DNA from: Primulina eburnea
Taxonomy: Eukaryota; Streptophyta; Magnoliopsida; Lamiales; Gesneriaceae
Length of the DNA: 64,000 nt
Direction of reading: 5' to 3'
Assembly (NCBI RefSeq): GCF_022965805.1
Contig: NC_133104.1
Coordinates: forward strand, 24,362,069-24,426,068
The notes beneath the pieces are model-generated. The model was given only the letters and a program-made list of their open reading frames with translations. It was not told the DNA's origin and did no database searches. Position 1 is the first letter of the stretch. Each line of letters starts with the position of its first letter. Below are positions 1 through 11,536 of the stretch, one piece after another. Position numbers and translations under genes: made by a program.

Positions 1-2
1 CA

Positions 3-1550
3 GTGGTAGCTCAGTTGTCATCTCAGAGACCACTACAGTCGGAGATTCAGAAGTTTGGTCTAGAGATTTATCGTGATGGCAAGGCTCCTAGGCTGTCTAA
101 TCTGACAGTCAAATCTGATTTGCTAGACCGAATCCGAACAGGTCAGTCTTCGGATGAGCAGTTACAGAAATGGAGACTGAAAGACGAAGCCAAGGACAGT
201 GTGCTGTACACAGTCTCAGACGGCATTGTGAGATACAGAGGTAGAATGTGGGTGCCTAGTGTTGGTTCGATCAGACATGATATTTTGACAGAGGCACACG
301 CATCTCCGTATTCCATTCACCCAGGAGGCACCAAGATGTATAAGGACCTTCAGATTTTGTATTGGTGGCCAGGAATGAAGCGAGACATCCGTAGGTTCGT
401 ATCAGAATGTCTCACTTGTCAGCAAGTAAAAGCTGAACATCAGAGACCAGCAGGGTTGGTAAAGTCACTCCCCATCCCCGAGTGGAAGTGGGAGAACATT
501 ACTATGGATTTTGTTGTTGGGTTGCCGAGAGCAGTCAGAGGATCGAATTCCATTTGGGTTATAGTGGACCGACTCACTAAGTCAGCGCATTTTCTGCCAG
601 TGAAGACGACTTTCTCCATGACGCAGTATGCGGATCTTTATATCCAGGAGATCGTCCGGTTGCATGGTTTCCCAGTCTCTATTGTGTCCGACAGGGACCC
701 GAGGTTTACATCGTCCTTCTGGAAGAGCTTACATGCAGCCATGGGGACGAAGTTACTGTTCAGTACAGCTTTTCACCCGCAGACAGATGGCCAGTCTGAG
801 CGAGTGATTCAGATTTTGGAAGACTTGCTAAGAGCTTGCATGATTGATTTTCAAGGAACTTGGGAGTCTAGACTACCTCTAGTGGAGTTCACATACAACA
901 ACAGCTTCCAAGCATCTATTGGTATGGCTCCCTATGAGGCGTTGTACGGGAGGAAGTGCAGATCACCAGTTCATTGGGATGAAGTTGGTGAGAGGACAGA
1001 ACTTGGTCCAGAAATAGTTCAGCAGACTGCAGACGTGGTGGTCAAGATTCGTGACAGAATGAAGACCGCCCAGAGCCGTCAGAAGAGCTATGCAGATAAA
1101 AGGAGGAGAGATCTCGAGTTTGCCGTAGGAGATCACGTTTTTATCAAGATAGCACCTATGAAGGGTGTTATGAGATTTGGAAAGAAAGGCAAGTTGAGTT
1201 CGAGGTTTATTGGACCGTTTGAGATCTTGGACAGAGTTGGGACGCTAGCGTATCGTGTAGCCCTTCCGCCGAATCTGGCCGGGGTGCACAATGTGTTCCA
1301 TGTCTCGATGCTGAGAAAATATTTGGCTAATCCTTCTCATGTTCTGAGTTATGAGCCGCTGCAGTTGACTCCAGACCTGTCTTACGAGGAGAAACCAGTC
1401 CAAATCCTAGACAGACAGGAGCGCAGACTTCGGAACAAGACGACTAAGTTGGTCAAAGTCCAATGGCTGAATCAATCGGTGGAAGAAGCCACTTGGGAGT
1501 CAGAGGCCGACATGAGACTTCGCTACCCGGAGTTGTTCGGTAAGACTTAA
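3..1550 (+). CDS. Ty3/gypsy chromovirus pol, 3' part (integrase and chromodomain), partial at window start
   Basis: This open frame of 515 codons enters from outside the window; its first codon here is GTG, so the true start lies upstream. It begins with the tail of the RNase H region. Next comes the integrase zinc-binding domain, with His99, His106, Cys136 and Cys139. The catalytic core follows with Asp169, Asp230 and Glu266, a D-60-D-35-E spacing that is canonical. The last 55 or so residues look like a chromodomain (ILDRQERRLRNKTTKLVKVQW region). Integrase inserts the element cDNA into nuclear DNA, and the chromodomain is thought to steer it to particular chromatin. The frame is uninterrupted and runs to a stop 36 bp before the 3' LTR. 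The chromodomain plus the LTR features place it among chromoviruses, probably Tekay/Del. No break is visible, so the unseen 5' half decides whether the element is autonomous. Confidence 0.93.
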   Translation: MVAQLSSQRPLQSEIQKFGLEIYRDGKAPRLSNLTVKSDLLDRIRTGQSSDEQLQKWRLKDEAKDSVLYTVSDGIVRYRGRMWVPSVGSIRHDILTEAHASPYSIHPGGTKMYKDLQILYWWPGMKRDIRRFVSECLTCQQVKAEHQRPAGLVKSLPIPEWKWENITMDFVVGLPRAVRGSNSIWVIVDRLTKSAHFLPVKTTFSMTQYADLYIQEIVRLHGFPVSIVSDRDPRFTSSFWKSLHAAMGTKLLFSTAFHPQTDGQSERVIQILEDLLRACMIDFQGTWESRLPLVEFTYNNSFQASIGMAPYEALYGRKCRSPVHWDEVGERTELGPEIVQQTADVVVKIRDRMKTAQSRQKSYADKRRRDLEFAVGDHVFIKIAPMKGVMRFGKKGKLSSRFIGPFEILDRVGTLAYRVALPPNLAGVHNVFHVSMLRKYLANPSHVLSYEPLQLTPDLSYEEKPVQILDRQERRLRNKTTKLVKVQWLNQSVEEATWESEADMRLRYPELFGKT

Positions 1551-1565
1551 TTTCGAGGACGAAAT

Positions 1566-1586
1566 TTTTATAAGTGGGGGAGGAAC
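1566..1586 (+). promoter_or_regulatory. Polypurine tract of the first chromovirus
   Basis: A purine-rich run (AAGTGGGGGAGGAAC) lies directly against the TG that opens the LTR and follows the usual pol tail motif CGAGGACGAAATTT. It would prime plus-strand DNA synthesis during reverse transcription. Confidence 0.85.
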
Positions 1587-3035
1587 TGTAGTGCCCAAAT
1601 TTAATACACGTATAACCCATGCATTCATTTAATTATTAAATCATCTAAATTAAATTTAAATGAGTTTTGGCGATGCATGATTTATTTAAATGCATTATTT
1701 TAAATTATTTATGTTTATGTGATGCACGTTAAAATGTCTTTCGAGCTTAATGATTCAGGCGATTATTCGAGGCGAGATCGAGGAAGAGACCGGTGACGAT
1801 TGTGACCAGTTAAAATATGGTATTTTATTTTAAGTTGAGTTTGGGGGCATTTTAATTAATTTAGTGAGTTTTAGCATTTTTGAATCCTAAATTAATTATT
1901 TTGTGAGTTTATGATTTTAGAACTTTTAAAGTCTAGTATGGTGTGTGTTGTATTTTAATTAAAGAATTTTATTTAAAAGTGAGTAAAGTTAATATTTCTT
2001 TTTGTAGAGGTTTTATTATTTGGGGGAGACTAGCATTTTAAATTAGTTTAGTAATTATTTTAATTAGCAAATTAGTCTCCTAAATATTTAAAACACACGC
2101 ACACACACAAACACACTTTTACACACACCTAGACACGCACAAACACACACACAAGTTCATTCTAGACTTTTATTATTTTCAAAGAGAAAAACCTAGGGTT
2201 CTAAAGCCTATAGCAGCCGCCCCCTTCCCTTCATTTTTCCAGCAAGATTTTTCGTGATTTTACTTCGAGAAAAACGGTGCCACGTTCGTCCCGGATCAAG
2301 CCTTTCTCTATCTCCGCTTCGGTGTCGTCTTTCGGTAACGTTATCATCTTAAAGGCACGTATAATCTGTTCTTGCTGTGTCGATCAAGTCATATATTGTA
2401 TTGCGTTGTTTTTATGCGTAAAAGTTATGTATGATGATAGTAGTTTGAGCGGATCATGAATCGGATCAATTTCGAAGGAAAATTTTTAGATCTAAAACTC
2501 GTTTTTACTGTTCATGTCAAAACTGCGATTTTACTGTTCATATTTTGGGAAAACTTTCAACGGCAAGGTCGTAGAGCGTTTCGATACCTTCGATTTGATA
2601 TATGATTCGAAATTTTTGGACAAAAATTGAGTGAGTTATGGCGTTTTTCGTGGGACTGCTCAAACTGCGACTTTTACGTAAATTATGTTCTTGAAGTTTT
2701 ATGTTGCAGGCCTCGTTGGGGATCGACGGGTGATCGTTGCTGCGTATAGGTATATTATTTATGATGTTGGGATGTATAATGAAGCGTCGTTTCTTGTCAT
2801 TAGGCGCTTGGGAGATTGAATGTCGTATAGAACCGTTTGTTGTCAAAAAGTCTCGTTCACAGGTTTGTTGGGTTGATTGTGATTTTGGGTTGTTTCGGGA
2901 CAATTGTTTAGGCTTGGGTCATTGAATTAGTAGCCTAAGATGAGCTCGTGGTGTCGATTCGTAGTCCGTGCAATCGAGTCTAGAAAGTTAAGCGAAACAT
3001 GTACAAAATTTTCGTTGGTTCGCGTTCACAGTAGG

Positions 3036-3293
3036 TGCACGGACCCACACCCGGACCTCTACACGGGGTCCGTGCCTTTTGTTCTTCCGTAGTGTCTTTT
3101 TACAGTGTCTACACGGACCCCCACACGGACCTATGCACGGGGTCCGTGCCCCTCCCTCCTTTGCGGTGCCTTTTACAGTGTCCACCCGGACCTCTACCCG
3201 GACCTCAGCACGGGGTCCGTGTCTCCTCATTTCTGCGCACACAACTTCCAGTACCTACACGGACCCATGCACGGATGTAGGTACGGGGTCCGT
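3036..3293. repeat. Array of imperfect palindromes, CACGGACC...GGGGTCCGTG type
   Basis: At least four units pair an arm like CACGGACCC with its reverse complement GGGTCCGTG across roughly 20-30 bp, often with a middle CCGGACCT. Units are separated by unrelated spacers such as TTTTGTTCTTCCGTAGTG. The same module occurs in the unrelated LTRs at 18770-18932 and 22433-22610. It is CpG-rich in an otherwise AT-rich LTR. Confidence 0.85.
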
Positions 3294-3607
3294 ATCCTTC
3301 TATTTTGGGAAAAATAATATAGTTTGTTTTGAGGTTGATGTCATGATTTAGGGCAAGGATTATCGAGGTCGTGTCATGGGAAATTTTAGAACGTCCTAAG
3401 TAATTATCGAACTCGAGAGTAAGTATGATTTCTACGTTAAGTTATGTGAGTTGAGCATACAAGTGTATGTTAGTATGTTGCAGCAACGGCCCCGATCGAA
3501 GTCCAACGAATCCCTCAACGCCAAGTAAGTATGTATGACGTGCAATAAAATATTTTAAGTTTTCGAGGTATGCTAAATGTCTTGTGACCAAATTATGTTA
3601 GGATTGG

Positions 3608-3728
3608 AAAGCGTTAAATTATGAACGGGGACCAATCCGCCCGTTAAATTATGAACGGGTTAGATCGTGGTTGTGAAGCGTTAAATTATGAACGTGGATC
3701 AACTGGCCTGTTAAATTATGAACAGGGA
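3608..3728. repeat. Short tandem-like repeats around GTTAAATTATGAACGGG
   Basis: The core GTTAAATTATGAACG recurs about four times in 120 bp. Units are alternately flanked by GATCAA/CCAATC and CCGTT, so that CCGTTAAATTATGAACGGG copies are near palindromes. It lies inside the LTR, downstream of the CpG-rich array. No function can be assigned. Confidence 0.75.
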
Positions 3729-4354
3729 TCTTATGTATGCGGCAGTGGATACGTCCCTGTCAGCCCAGTACTGTGGTATAGTCTGATCAGGCTCATTTAT
3801 GTTACGGGTCACTTGCTTTGAAACATCCTCTACGCAAAATGATGAAGTTATGTATGTTTACGTATGCAGTATGTTTATGGAAGTTTAAGTTATGGCACGT
3901 CGGAGTATGTATGTACGTATGTTCAAGTTTTAATGCACAAGTTCAAGTTTCAAATTATGTATGTCCTATTTTAAAGTTGCATACGACCTTAATATGTAGT
4001 ACTCGTTATTCCAGTTTATACGTGTTGAGTCTTTAGACTCACTAGACTTGATCGATGCAGGTGACTATGTTGAGGAGACAGGAGGTGATGACCAAGGGGC
4101 AGGCTTGGGCTGAGTGGCAGGCTAAACCCGAGGACCGCAAGTTTATGTTTATGCAAATTTTTAAAATACTCTGATGTTTTGATTTGAACGTGAGACGTTT
4201 TGAGACAGTTTATTTTAGCAAAATTTTATTGGTGACGGATGATGGTGAGATTTATTTTTATGAATGTTGAGTGACGACCGTATGAATGTTTTTATTTAAG
4301 AAAATTTTTAATTCTTCCGCAAATTTTAAGTAGTGTAGAATACGGTTCGTTACA

Positions 4355-4741
4355 CTTCCAAATATAGTCGTAGCCGAATCATTAATCTTTACATGGAATT
4401 CTCAAAAACTAACTAAACTAGCACCGAAAACCATCAATAGTTTCTTAGAAAATCTACAAGTCTCAAGAGCATTTATAATCTTCAAGATTAACTTATGATC
4501 CATCAGTACTACTAGCAAAAAATCAATACAAACAATCCATTATTTGTTTAAATTTAAGTAAGTACTGCATAAGTAAAGTCTAGACACAAAACATTTCATG
4601 AAAACATACTATTAAAATATTTCATGCTTTAAACGAAATGCGTAAACGTAAAACTTACAGACCGAAGACGTGACTTCGTGAGCTTCTTGAGATCAGTAGT
4701 AGTACAACCCTTTACAAGAACATAGGCTCTGATACCAACTC
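4355..4741 (-). mobile_element. Remnant of the 5' interior and primer-binding site of a minus-strand LTR element
   Basis: Read on the minus strand, TGGTATCAGAGCC (complement of 4725-4737) follows the LTR at once. That matches the initiator-Met tRNA primer-binding site of plant Ty3/gypsy elements. The rest of the leader runs left until it is cut by the chromovirus inserted at 4354. I see no coding sequence in it. Confidence 0.75.
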
Positions 4742-7700
4742 TAGAGGCCCGAAATTCTTTCTTGAAAATTTGCGGAAAAATTTGAAATTTTTTATAAAAA
4801 TAAATAACTTGCCTCATTCATAAAATAAACTGAATAAAAGTTTTAATGTTTAATGTAACAGCGGAATAAAAGTTTTAAATGTTGAAATAGCAGCGGAAGT
4901 AAATATCTGTTTCAAAACAACAACTTAAAATAATTCATCGTGATAAAAATGAGTTTGCATAAAAATGATAAATAAACTGATAAATGAGGTCCTCGGGTTC
5001 CTACTACTACCGACCCAAGCTAGCTCACTGGTCCCCGCCCTCGGTCCCGACCTCATTAGTACCTACAACAATCAAGTCTAGTGAGTCTAAAGACTCATTA
5101 TGCATATATCGTGAATAACAAGTAAAATATATCATAAAGTTTCATGTCATATAAAGATATCATATCGTAAAGTGTAACATGGAAATCGTGTCATGAATAA
5201 TTATAAATACGTGCATAACTGAACTGAAAATCGTCAGTGAAATTTCTGCTCGATAGAGCTCTGTCATGAAATAGCATATAATAATTTTCTGTTGAGAATA
5301 TGTTCTACGCTAGTGGCCCATAACGTGAAATGAATCGTCTGATCAGACTAAACCACAGTATAATGGGCGATAGAGATCATCACAGCCCTTAAACTGAATA
5401 TCCGTACCAATACATGAACATGAACCGGTCAGTGACCACCGGATGAAGTAATAATCCCATGACAAGCTGCAATCCCATGAACGTGCCACAAGCAATATCA
5501 CATATATCTCAAAAATGAACATTTTATATTTTTATGCACGTAATATAATTAAATGTCCTGTATTATTTTACCGAATGGGTAGGATCGTTCCCAGGCTTGC
5601 TACGACCTAATTCTAACATGAGAAAAATGCAAATAATACTAACTTGAGAATGACTTCATAATTGAACCCAAAAACGTGGTCAACTAGACCAACAGCTGAA
5701 ATTCTAACCATGACTCCGTACCAACCCGAACCATCATTTAGTCATGGTTAAAATACACCTAAAATGATGAAATAATGCTCCTAAAAATTGTACAAGTCGA
5801 AATTTGGTAAATGGAGGCCAAAACAACCGGCCAGAGCCTCTTACCAACATCCTAAGGTATGGTTTGAACCATGGCTAAGGTCACTAGGCCAGCCACGATT
5901 CAAGCAACACCATAAACATCACCACGCTTCCAACCGAGAACCAAACTGCACACGTGGGACGTCTTGTTTGTTTTGCTGTCAAATGAAGGATCCAATGGTT
6001 ATGAGGTTAACCATGGTCCATGCTAGACATGCTAAGGTGTTTTATGAGTCATGGCTAAGGGCTAGAAGCCAACCACAACCCACTTGACACCTTAAAAACC
6101 GAAACTCAACACACACACCCGAAACCAGAATTTTAAAACCGAGGGGCGGTGTTCTTGTTTGTTTTAAAAATCAAGGGGGACATGAACCAAGCCATGAAAG
6201 GGCATCTTGGTCACGTCCTAAACATGTCAAGGAAGGATTCTAAGCATGGCTACAGTCCCTAGGGCAGCCAAGATCAGAATCTTCACCTTAGACAAGAAAC
6301 ATGCAAATCGGGCCACAAAAATGACATGACGAGGAGTTGTTGTCAAAACGTGTTGCAAAGGGGGAAATGGGCTGTAACTAATGGACTACCACCTTCCTAA
6401 CACACCCTATAACATGACCATAAGCAGCCTTGAGCCCCTGGAAATCGAGCCAACCCTGAAACAGCAAAAACATACCAAACCGTGAAGGCATAGGAGAAAC
6501 CGAAAAATTCTACACATAAATTTTGGAAAGTTCTTGACATGATTTCGGTTTTTGCCTTCTTAATCATGCACATGAAATGTTTCAAAATAAATATAGGACT
6601 TGATTGAAGTGCAAGGATAACATTTACATGCCTTGGATTTTGTTATGAAGAAAACAAAACTGATACGACGACACGGCGCGGCGGAGACGGAGTGTTCTTC
6701 TTTTGTTTCTACTTTTCTCTCTTGATTTTCCTTGGACTCTCACGATTTTTCTCTACTGAAATGCTCTGAAATTTTCAAAATTATGGAGAGGGAAAATGGC
6801 TAGGAGAAATGAAGGGATGTCTACTAATTAAATGGGGATAGAATGGCAAGATCAAATCTTTCTATCCTAGAATTTGAAAGATATAAGGGAATTGATTTGA
6901 TTTGAGGGAGATACAATGAGGTGGTGACCGATTTCTTGCTTACAAATATGGGTAGGAAAATTTCTTAATTAATAATTATTGAAGATTAAATTGTTAGGGA
7001 ATTATCTCCCAAGAAAAGATAAGAAAATGAATTAAAGATTGAGAGTTGCCAAATATTTTAAATTCTATCCAAGGAGTGGCCGATTTCTACAAAAATATGA
7101 AGGAGAAATATTGCTTAAATCATTAATTATTGTTGATTAAAAACGAAGGGATTATCTACCAAAGATGGATAAGGAAAGAATCTAAGTTTGTGAGTTGTCA
7201 ACTAAATTCAAATCTTCTACAAAGGGGTGACCGAAAATATTTTAAATAAATGAGGTGAAATATTTGTTAAATCTTGTATTTTAAATCTTTAAAGTTTTAT
7301 CTACCCATTAGGTATTTTAGTGAATTAATAAATTAGTTTAGGATGATAATTATCTTGCATGCATGGCTAATTCTTTAAGTTAAATTACTATCATGTTAAG
7401 TTGACATTCCTTAATTAATAAGCCTAGATTAACTTATCTCAATTGGTCACATATTTTAATTTAGGCTTTTAAATTAAATTATTGGACATAAAGGAACTTA
7501 TTTACTACTTATCTCAAGTTAATTAAATAAATCCTTAAACTTTCTTTTATTTTAAAATGACTTATTATTTATCTTAAATAAATTCTAGGAATGTTTCTTA
7601 ATATTAAATTTTATCTCAATACTCCAACTCCAGTCCTGCCTCGCTTATTTAACTGAAAAGATAAAACTAAACTTATGCGATTTAAAATAAATAATCATGA

Positions 7701-7803
7701 CTAACAACTTTAAAAATGCTTTAAATAATAAAGAAATAATTTTTAATTTAAATACTAGAAATTATGCATGGCTTATACGTAGTCTAATTTAACGGGTTCT
7801 ACA
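4742..7803 (-). mobile_element. 5' LTR (about 3.06 kb) of a minus-strand Tekay-like element
   Basis: On the minus strand this opens with TGTAGAACCCGTTAAATTAG and ends against the primer-binding site at 4737. The expected terminal CA is not clear, the end reading GGGCCTCTAG. The block TCTAGTGAGTCTAAAGACTC at 5079-5098 is the reverse of one in the LTR at 1587-4354, so both belong to related families. The short open frames in it (5788-6087, 6397-6585) contain no recognisable domain and I treat them as chance. Confidence 0.8.
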
Positions 7804-8429
7804 ACAACCCTCCATCTAGGACTTTCCAAGTGGTTCTCACTTATCGAGTGGAAACATCCTATTTTATGGTTGTACACCATTAGTTCTTATGACCCGGGAC
7901 AACATTTAGACTCTATATGCTAGCATTGTACTTTGACTTGTTTACCGACTCTCATGGGGTCATCAGGTGGCAATGTTGGGTGTTTTGTCGAAACATATAG
8001 GAGTCGATGCATTGTAGTCGGGGATTCAATTCTTACCTTCGGTATGGATATTTTATGTGATCTCATGTATATGTAGTATGAAATCTCTAATCAGAGTATG
8101 GTTGTAATTATGAAAGGAGTTTCATAGATTACACCATCGATGCAACTACGAGATGACACATAGTATCGATTCTTTGACAGCTCTCGATATACCAATAGTT
8201 GTCTAATCGGTCGGGATATATAAGTTGAAGGGACCGTACTATACGCTAATCATAATTGAATGGTTCTTGCAGGTACTATCATTTGATACTTATAGAATCA
8301 TGTAAGCGATGCTGCTAGGCGTTTAACATGATTGATTGGGTACTATCTGTGTAGTAGCCCGAATTCCAAATTGGGTAATTAACGGAGTAATGGTGATTAA
8401 GAAGGTTTAATGTGTAATTTTGACCGAGT

Positions 8430-8650
8430 CATGATCGGACGGACCGGAGATGGTTCGGAAGCACCGAAGAGTTCGGAAGGTCCGAAGTGAGTTCGGTGGA
8501 TCCGATCATGAGGTGTCAAGAGCAGCTGGACACGTGCATGTTCGGACGGTCCGAAGTGTATGATCGGGGGATCCGATCATGAGCTGTCAAGAGCCGATGG
8601 ACACGTAAGAGTTCGGACGTTCCGAAGAGGGTTCGGACGATCCGAACATG
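8430..8650. repeat. CpG-rich palindromic array, TTCGGACGGTCCGAA / GATCCGATCATGAG type
   Basis: Repeated units include TTCGGAAGGTCCGAA, TTCGGACGGTCCGAA, TTCGGACGTTCCGAA and TTCGGACGATCCGAA. A second motif, GATCCGATCATGAG with GTGTCAAGAGC or CTGTCAAGAGC, alternates with them. An identical copy lies at 10189-10409 in the other LTR. It ends just before the TATA box. Confidence 0.88.
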
Positions 8651-8661
8651 GCCTATAAATA
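8651..8661 (+). promoter_or_regulatory. LTR TATA box
   Basis: CCTATAAATAG directly follows the palindromic array; the copy in the 3' LTR is at 10410-10420. It is the best core-promoter match in this LTR. Confidence 0.7.
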
Positions 8662-9777
8662 GTGGTCGGATTTCCTCATTTTGACTCGCCAATTCAGAGA
8701 ATTCCATAGCATTTCAGTCGTTTCTGACAGGTTCTAGTCTTGTTCCGAGATTTGGGCACTAGCGGGGAGCTGCTGGTCTTGTAGCAGAGCTGTGCTCTAG
8801 TTGGGAGCTAGCGGCATCAGCGGGCTAGCGACGGACGAAGGTTTGGAATTTTATCAGTATTTATCTCAGGATTATCTAGTTAGGTCTGGTAGATAAGTTT
8901 AGTGATGGTTTTCACTTGATGAATAGGCTTGGATTAGACCTGTTGTCTGGTTGTTCCAGTGGATTAGGATTGCTGTGATAGAGGTACGAAAGTACTATCC
9001 GAGATATCCTGGTTGAGTATACATTCTTATATGTGTTGCATGATTATGTGGTGCATTGATATATGTCATATGATGCATGCTATTATGTCACGTTTATTAC
9101 TGCACGTTGCATTTCATGTTGAGCCGTATCTTCTTCGAGATAGCCTTTACTGTTGAGCTGTATCTCTTTCGAGATAAGCTATATCTTGGGGCCGCTCAGC
9201 CCTGTCTTGTGGACGCATGGACACCGAGAGTACACAGTGGCCGACGGGTCGGGAGGGCTTCGGTGGTCCGGGACATTTTAGGTCCACGTCTGTCTTGTAG
9301 TGGATGCAGTGACCCAGAGGTGTACCGCGCGGCACTATCCACTTGGCGCCTCTAGACTGAGCATTGTTGAGATCCTTTTGTGACTCCTGTTTCTTGACTA
9401 CCCCGGTATCATGATCATAGCATGTGCATTTCATATAGGTCTGTATACTCATACTTTTGTACTGGGCGTTCTTATCGCTCACGTCCTCGGTTTTGTTTAT
9501 TCTTGGACACCCCATTCCCACGGGGCAGGCCTCAGGTTGGACAGCTCAGGAGGAGCAGGAGGAGGACGTTGAGTAGCTGGTTGGTTTAGTTTATCGGTAT
9601 TGTTTTGCTTCGATATGGTTGTATTGGGTATTTTATTTTGAGTTATTCTAGATTTCGATTGGGTTGTATAACCATTATTTTTGTTGACTTTTCCGCCGTT
9701 ATCTCTGATTATTGTTAATTAGGTTAATTGCATGCTTAGTTCTCAACTAGTAGGTGATTCTGGAACGGGTCACTACA

Positions 9778-9795
9778 TTTATGGTATCAGAGCAT
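9778..9795 (+). promoter_or_regulatory. Primer-binding site (initiator Met tRNA)
   Basis: TATGGTATCAGAGCATGCG follows the terminal CA of the 5' LTR by one or two bases. TGGTATCAGAGC is the usual site complementary to the 3' end of initiator Met tRNA in plant Ty3/gypsy elements. Confidence 0.85.
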
Positions 9796-9875
9796 GCGTA
9801 CGATTTTGGGATATAGATTCTGTTTTGGGATTTCCGTTGACCAATTTACTAGTTTCCCCATTCTATGTTGTAGCA

Positions 9876-10028
9876 ATGGCTGACCACTTTGGTGATGAGA
9901 GTAGTCAGGGAAGTGTAGGTCGTTGGGGTGACCAGGACGATCATAGACGTCATTCTTTCCATTTCTACTCCGATGGGTCATTCGGTTTTAGCCAAGCGTC
10001 TAGTGATGGGTTGTCCCTTAGATTTTGA
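9876..10028 (+). pseudogene. Residual gag start fused to the element tail
   Basis: A 50-codon frame starts with ATG, three bases after the acceptor-like TTGTAG, and begins MADHFGDESSQGSVGRWG, the kind of start seen in chromovirus gag. It then runs into sequence lacking any gag core, zinc knuckle or pol domain. A single large deletion has joined the gag beginning to the pol tail. It can encode no working product, but the retained 5' piece may keep packaging or leader signals. Confidence 0.7.
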
Positions 10029-10085
10029 GGGTAATGATGTTGTTATTTTCGTTTTGTTCATTCTCTAAGCTTGATTTCGAGGACG

Positions 10086-10108
10086 AAATCTTTTTAAGGG
10101 GGGGAGAA
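10086..10108 (+). promoter_or_regulatory. Polypurine tract
   Basis: AAGGGGGGGGAGAA sits against the TG of the 3' LTR, after CGAGGACGAAATCTTTTT, the same tail as in the chromovirus at 1550-1586. This links the derivative to an autonomous Tekay-like parent. Confidence 0.85.
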
Positions 10109-11536
10109 TGTAGTAGCCCGAATTCCAAATTGGGTAATTAACGGAGTAATGGTGATTAAGAAGGTTTAATGTGTAATTTTGACCGAGTCATGATCGGACG
10201 GACCGAAGATGGTTCGGAAGCACCGAAGAGTTCGGAAGGTCCGAAGTGAGTTCGGTGGATCCGATCATGAGGTGTCAAGAGCAGCTGGACACGTGCATGT
10301 TCGGACGGTCCGAAGTGTATGATCGGGGGATCCGATCATGAGCTGTCAAGAGCCGATGGACACGTAAGAGTTCGGACGTTCCGAAGAGGGTTCGGACGAT
10401 CCGAACATGGCCTATAAATAGTGGTCGGATTTCCTCATTTTGACTCGCCAATTCAGAGAATTCCATAGCATTTCAGTCGTTTCTGACAGGTTCTAGTCTT
10501 GTTCCGAGATTTGGGCACTAGCGGGGAGCTGCTGGTCTTGTAGCAGAGCTGTGCTCTAGTTGGGAGCTAGCGGCATCAGCGGGCTAGCGACGGACGAAGG
10601 TTTGGAATTTTATCAGTATTTATCTCAGGATTATCTAGTTAGGTCTGGTAGATAAGTTTAGTGATGGTTTTCACTTGATGAATAGGCTTGGATTAGACCT
10701 GTTGTCTGGTTGTTCCAGTGGATTAGGATTGCTGTGATATAGGTACGAAAGTACTATCCGAGATATCCTGGTTGAGTATACATTCTTATATGTGTTGCAT
10801 GATTATGTGGTGCATTGATATATGTCATATGATGCATGCTATTATGTCACGTTTATTACTGCACGTTGCATTTCATGTTGAGCCGTATCTTCTTCGAGAT
10901 AGCCTTTACTGTTGAGCTGTATCTCTTTCGAGATAAGCTATATCTTGGGGCCGCTCAGCCCTGTCTTGTGGACGCATGGACACCGAGAGTACACAGTGGC
11001 CGACGGGTCGGGAGGGCTTCGGTGGTCCGGGACATTTTAGGTCCACGTCTGTCTTGTAGTGGATGCAGTGACCCAGAGGTGTACCGCGCGGCACTATCCA
11101 CTTGGCGCCTCTAGACTGAGCATTGTTGAGATCCTTTTGTGACTCCTGTTTCTTGACTACCCCGGTATCATGATCATAGCATGTGCATTTCATATAGGTC
11201 TGTATACTCATACTTTTGTACTGGGCGTTCTTATCGCTCACGTCCTCGGTTTTGTTTATTCTTGGACACCCCATTCCCACGGGGCAGGCCTCAGGTTGGA
11301 CAGCTCAGGAGGAGCAGGAGGAGGACGTTGAGTAGCTGGTTGGTTTAGTTTATCGGTATTGTTTTGCTTCGATATGGTTGTATTGGGTATTTTATTTTGA
11401 GTTATTCTAGATTTCGATTGGGTTGTATAACCATTATTTTTGTTGACTTTTCCGCCGTTATCTCTGATTATTGTTAATTAGGTTAATTGCATGCTTAGTT
11501 CTCAACTAGTAGGTGATTCTGGAACGGGTCACTACA
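10109..11536 (+). mobile_element. 3' LTR of the young deletion derivative
   Basis: 1428 bp, identical to the 5' LTR except for two substitutions noted by eye. The target duplication ATCTG follows at 11537-11541. Confidence 0.93.

Larger units (their letters stand above)
1587..4354 (+). mobile_element. 3' LTR (2768 bp) of the first Tekay-like chromovirus
   Basis: The LTR opens with TGTAGTGCCC right after the polypurine tract and closes with GGTTCGTTACA. The 5 bp after it, CTTCC, should be the target duplication, but the partner lies outside the window. Inside are an AC-rich tract near 2094-2150, a CpG-rich palindromic array at 3036-3293, a second short repeat near 3608-3728, and the block TTTAGACTCACTAGACTTG near 4032, which recurs in reverse in the next LTR. 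The element landed in the internal region of the minus-strand element to its right. Confidence 0.88.
8350..9777 (+). mobile_element. 5' LTR of the young deletion derivative
   Basis: It runs from TGTAGTAGCCC to GGTCACTACA. A CpG-rich array of TTCGGA(N)TCCGAA-type palindromes occupies about 8430-8650. It is followed at once by a good TATA box, CCTATAAATAG, at 8651-8661, so the array sits in U3. Several short open frames on both strands recur identically in the other LTR and are not genes. Confidence 0.93.
8350..11536 (+). mobile_element. Complete, very young non-autonomous LTR retrotransposon (3187 bp)
   Basis: Two LTRs of exactly 1428 bp flank a 331-bp interior. The 5-bp target duplication ATCTG is perfect (8345-8349 and 11537-11541). 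By eye the LTRs differ at two positions (G8447 against A10206, G8981 against T10740), which implies recent insertion. The interior keeps only a primer-binding site, the first codons of gag, and the tail motif CGAGGACGAAATC with polypurine tract. The element must therefore have borrowed all its proteins from a relative. Confidence 0.95.

Noticed and set aside
3036..3293. Proline/threonine-rich frames in three registers (84-90 codons)
   Set aside because: They are by-products of the CACGGACCC array, open in several frames and on both strands at once.
4725..4737. A tRNA gene suggested by the initiator Met tRNA match
   Set aside because: Only the 3'-end complement of the tRNA is present (primer-binding site). 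No cloverleaf is found here or at 9780, 19421, 45047 or 48916.
9077..9355. Open frame of 92 codons, repeated at 10836-11114, and the antisense frame of 124 codons at 9147-9521, repeated at 10906-11280
   Set aside because: Both lie wholly inside the 1428-bp LTRs and are duplicated only because the LTRs are. They have no domain, and sense and antisense frames overlap.
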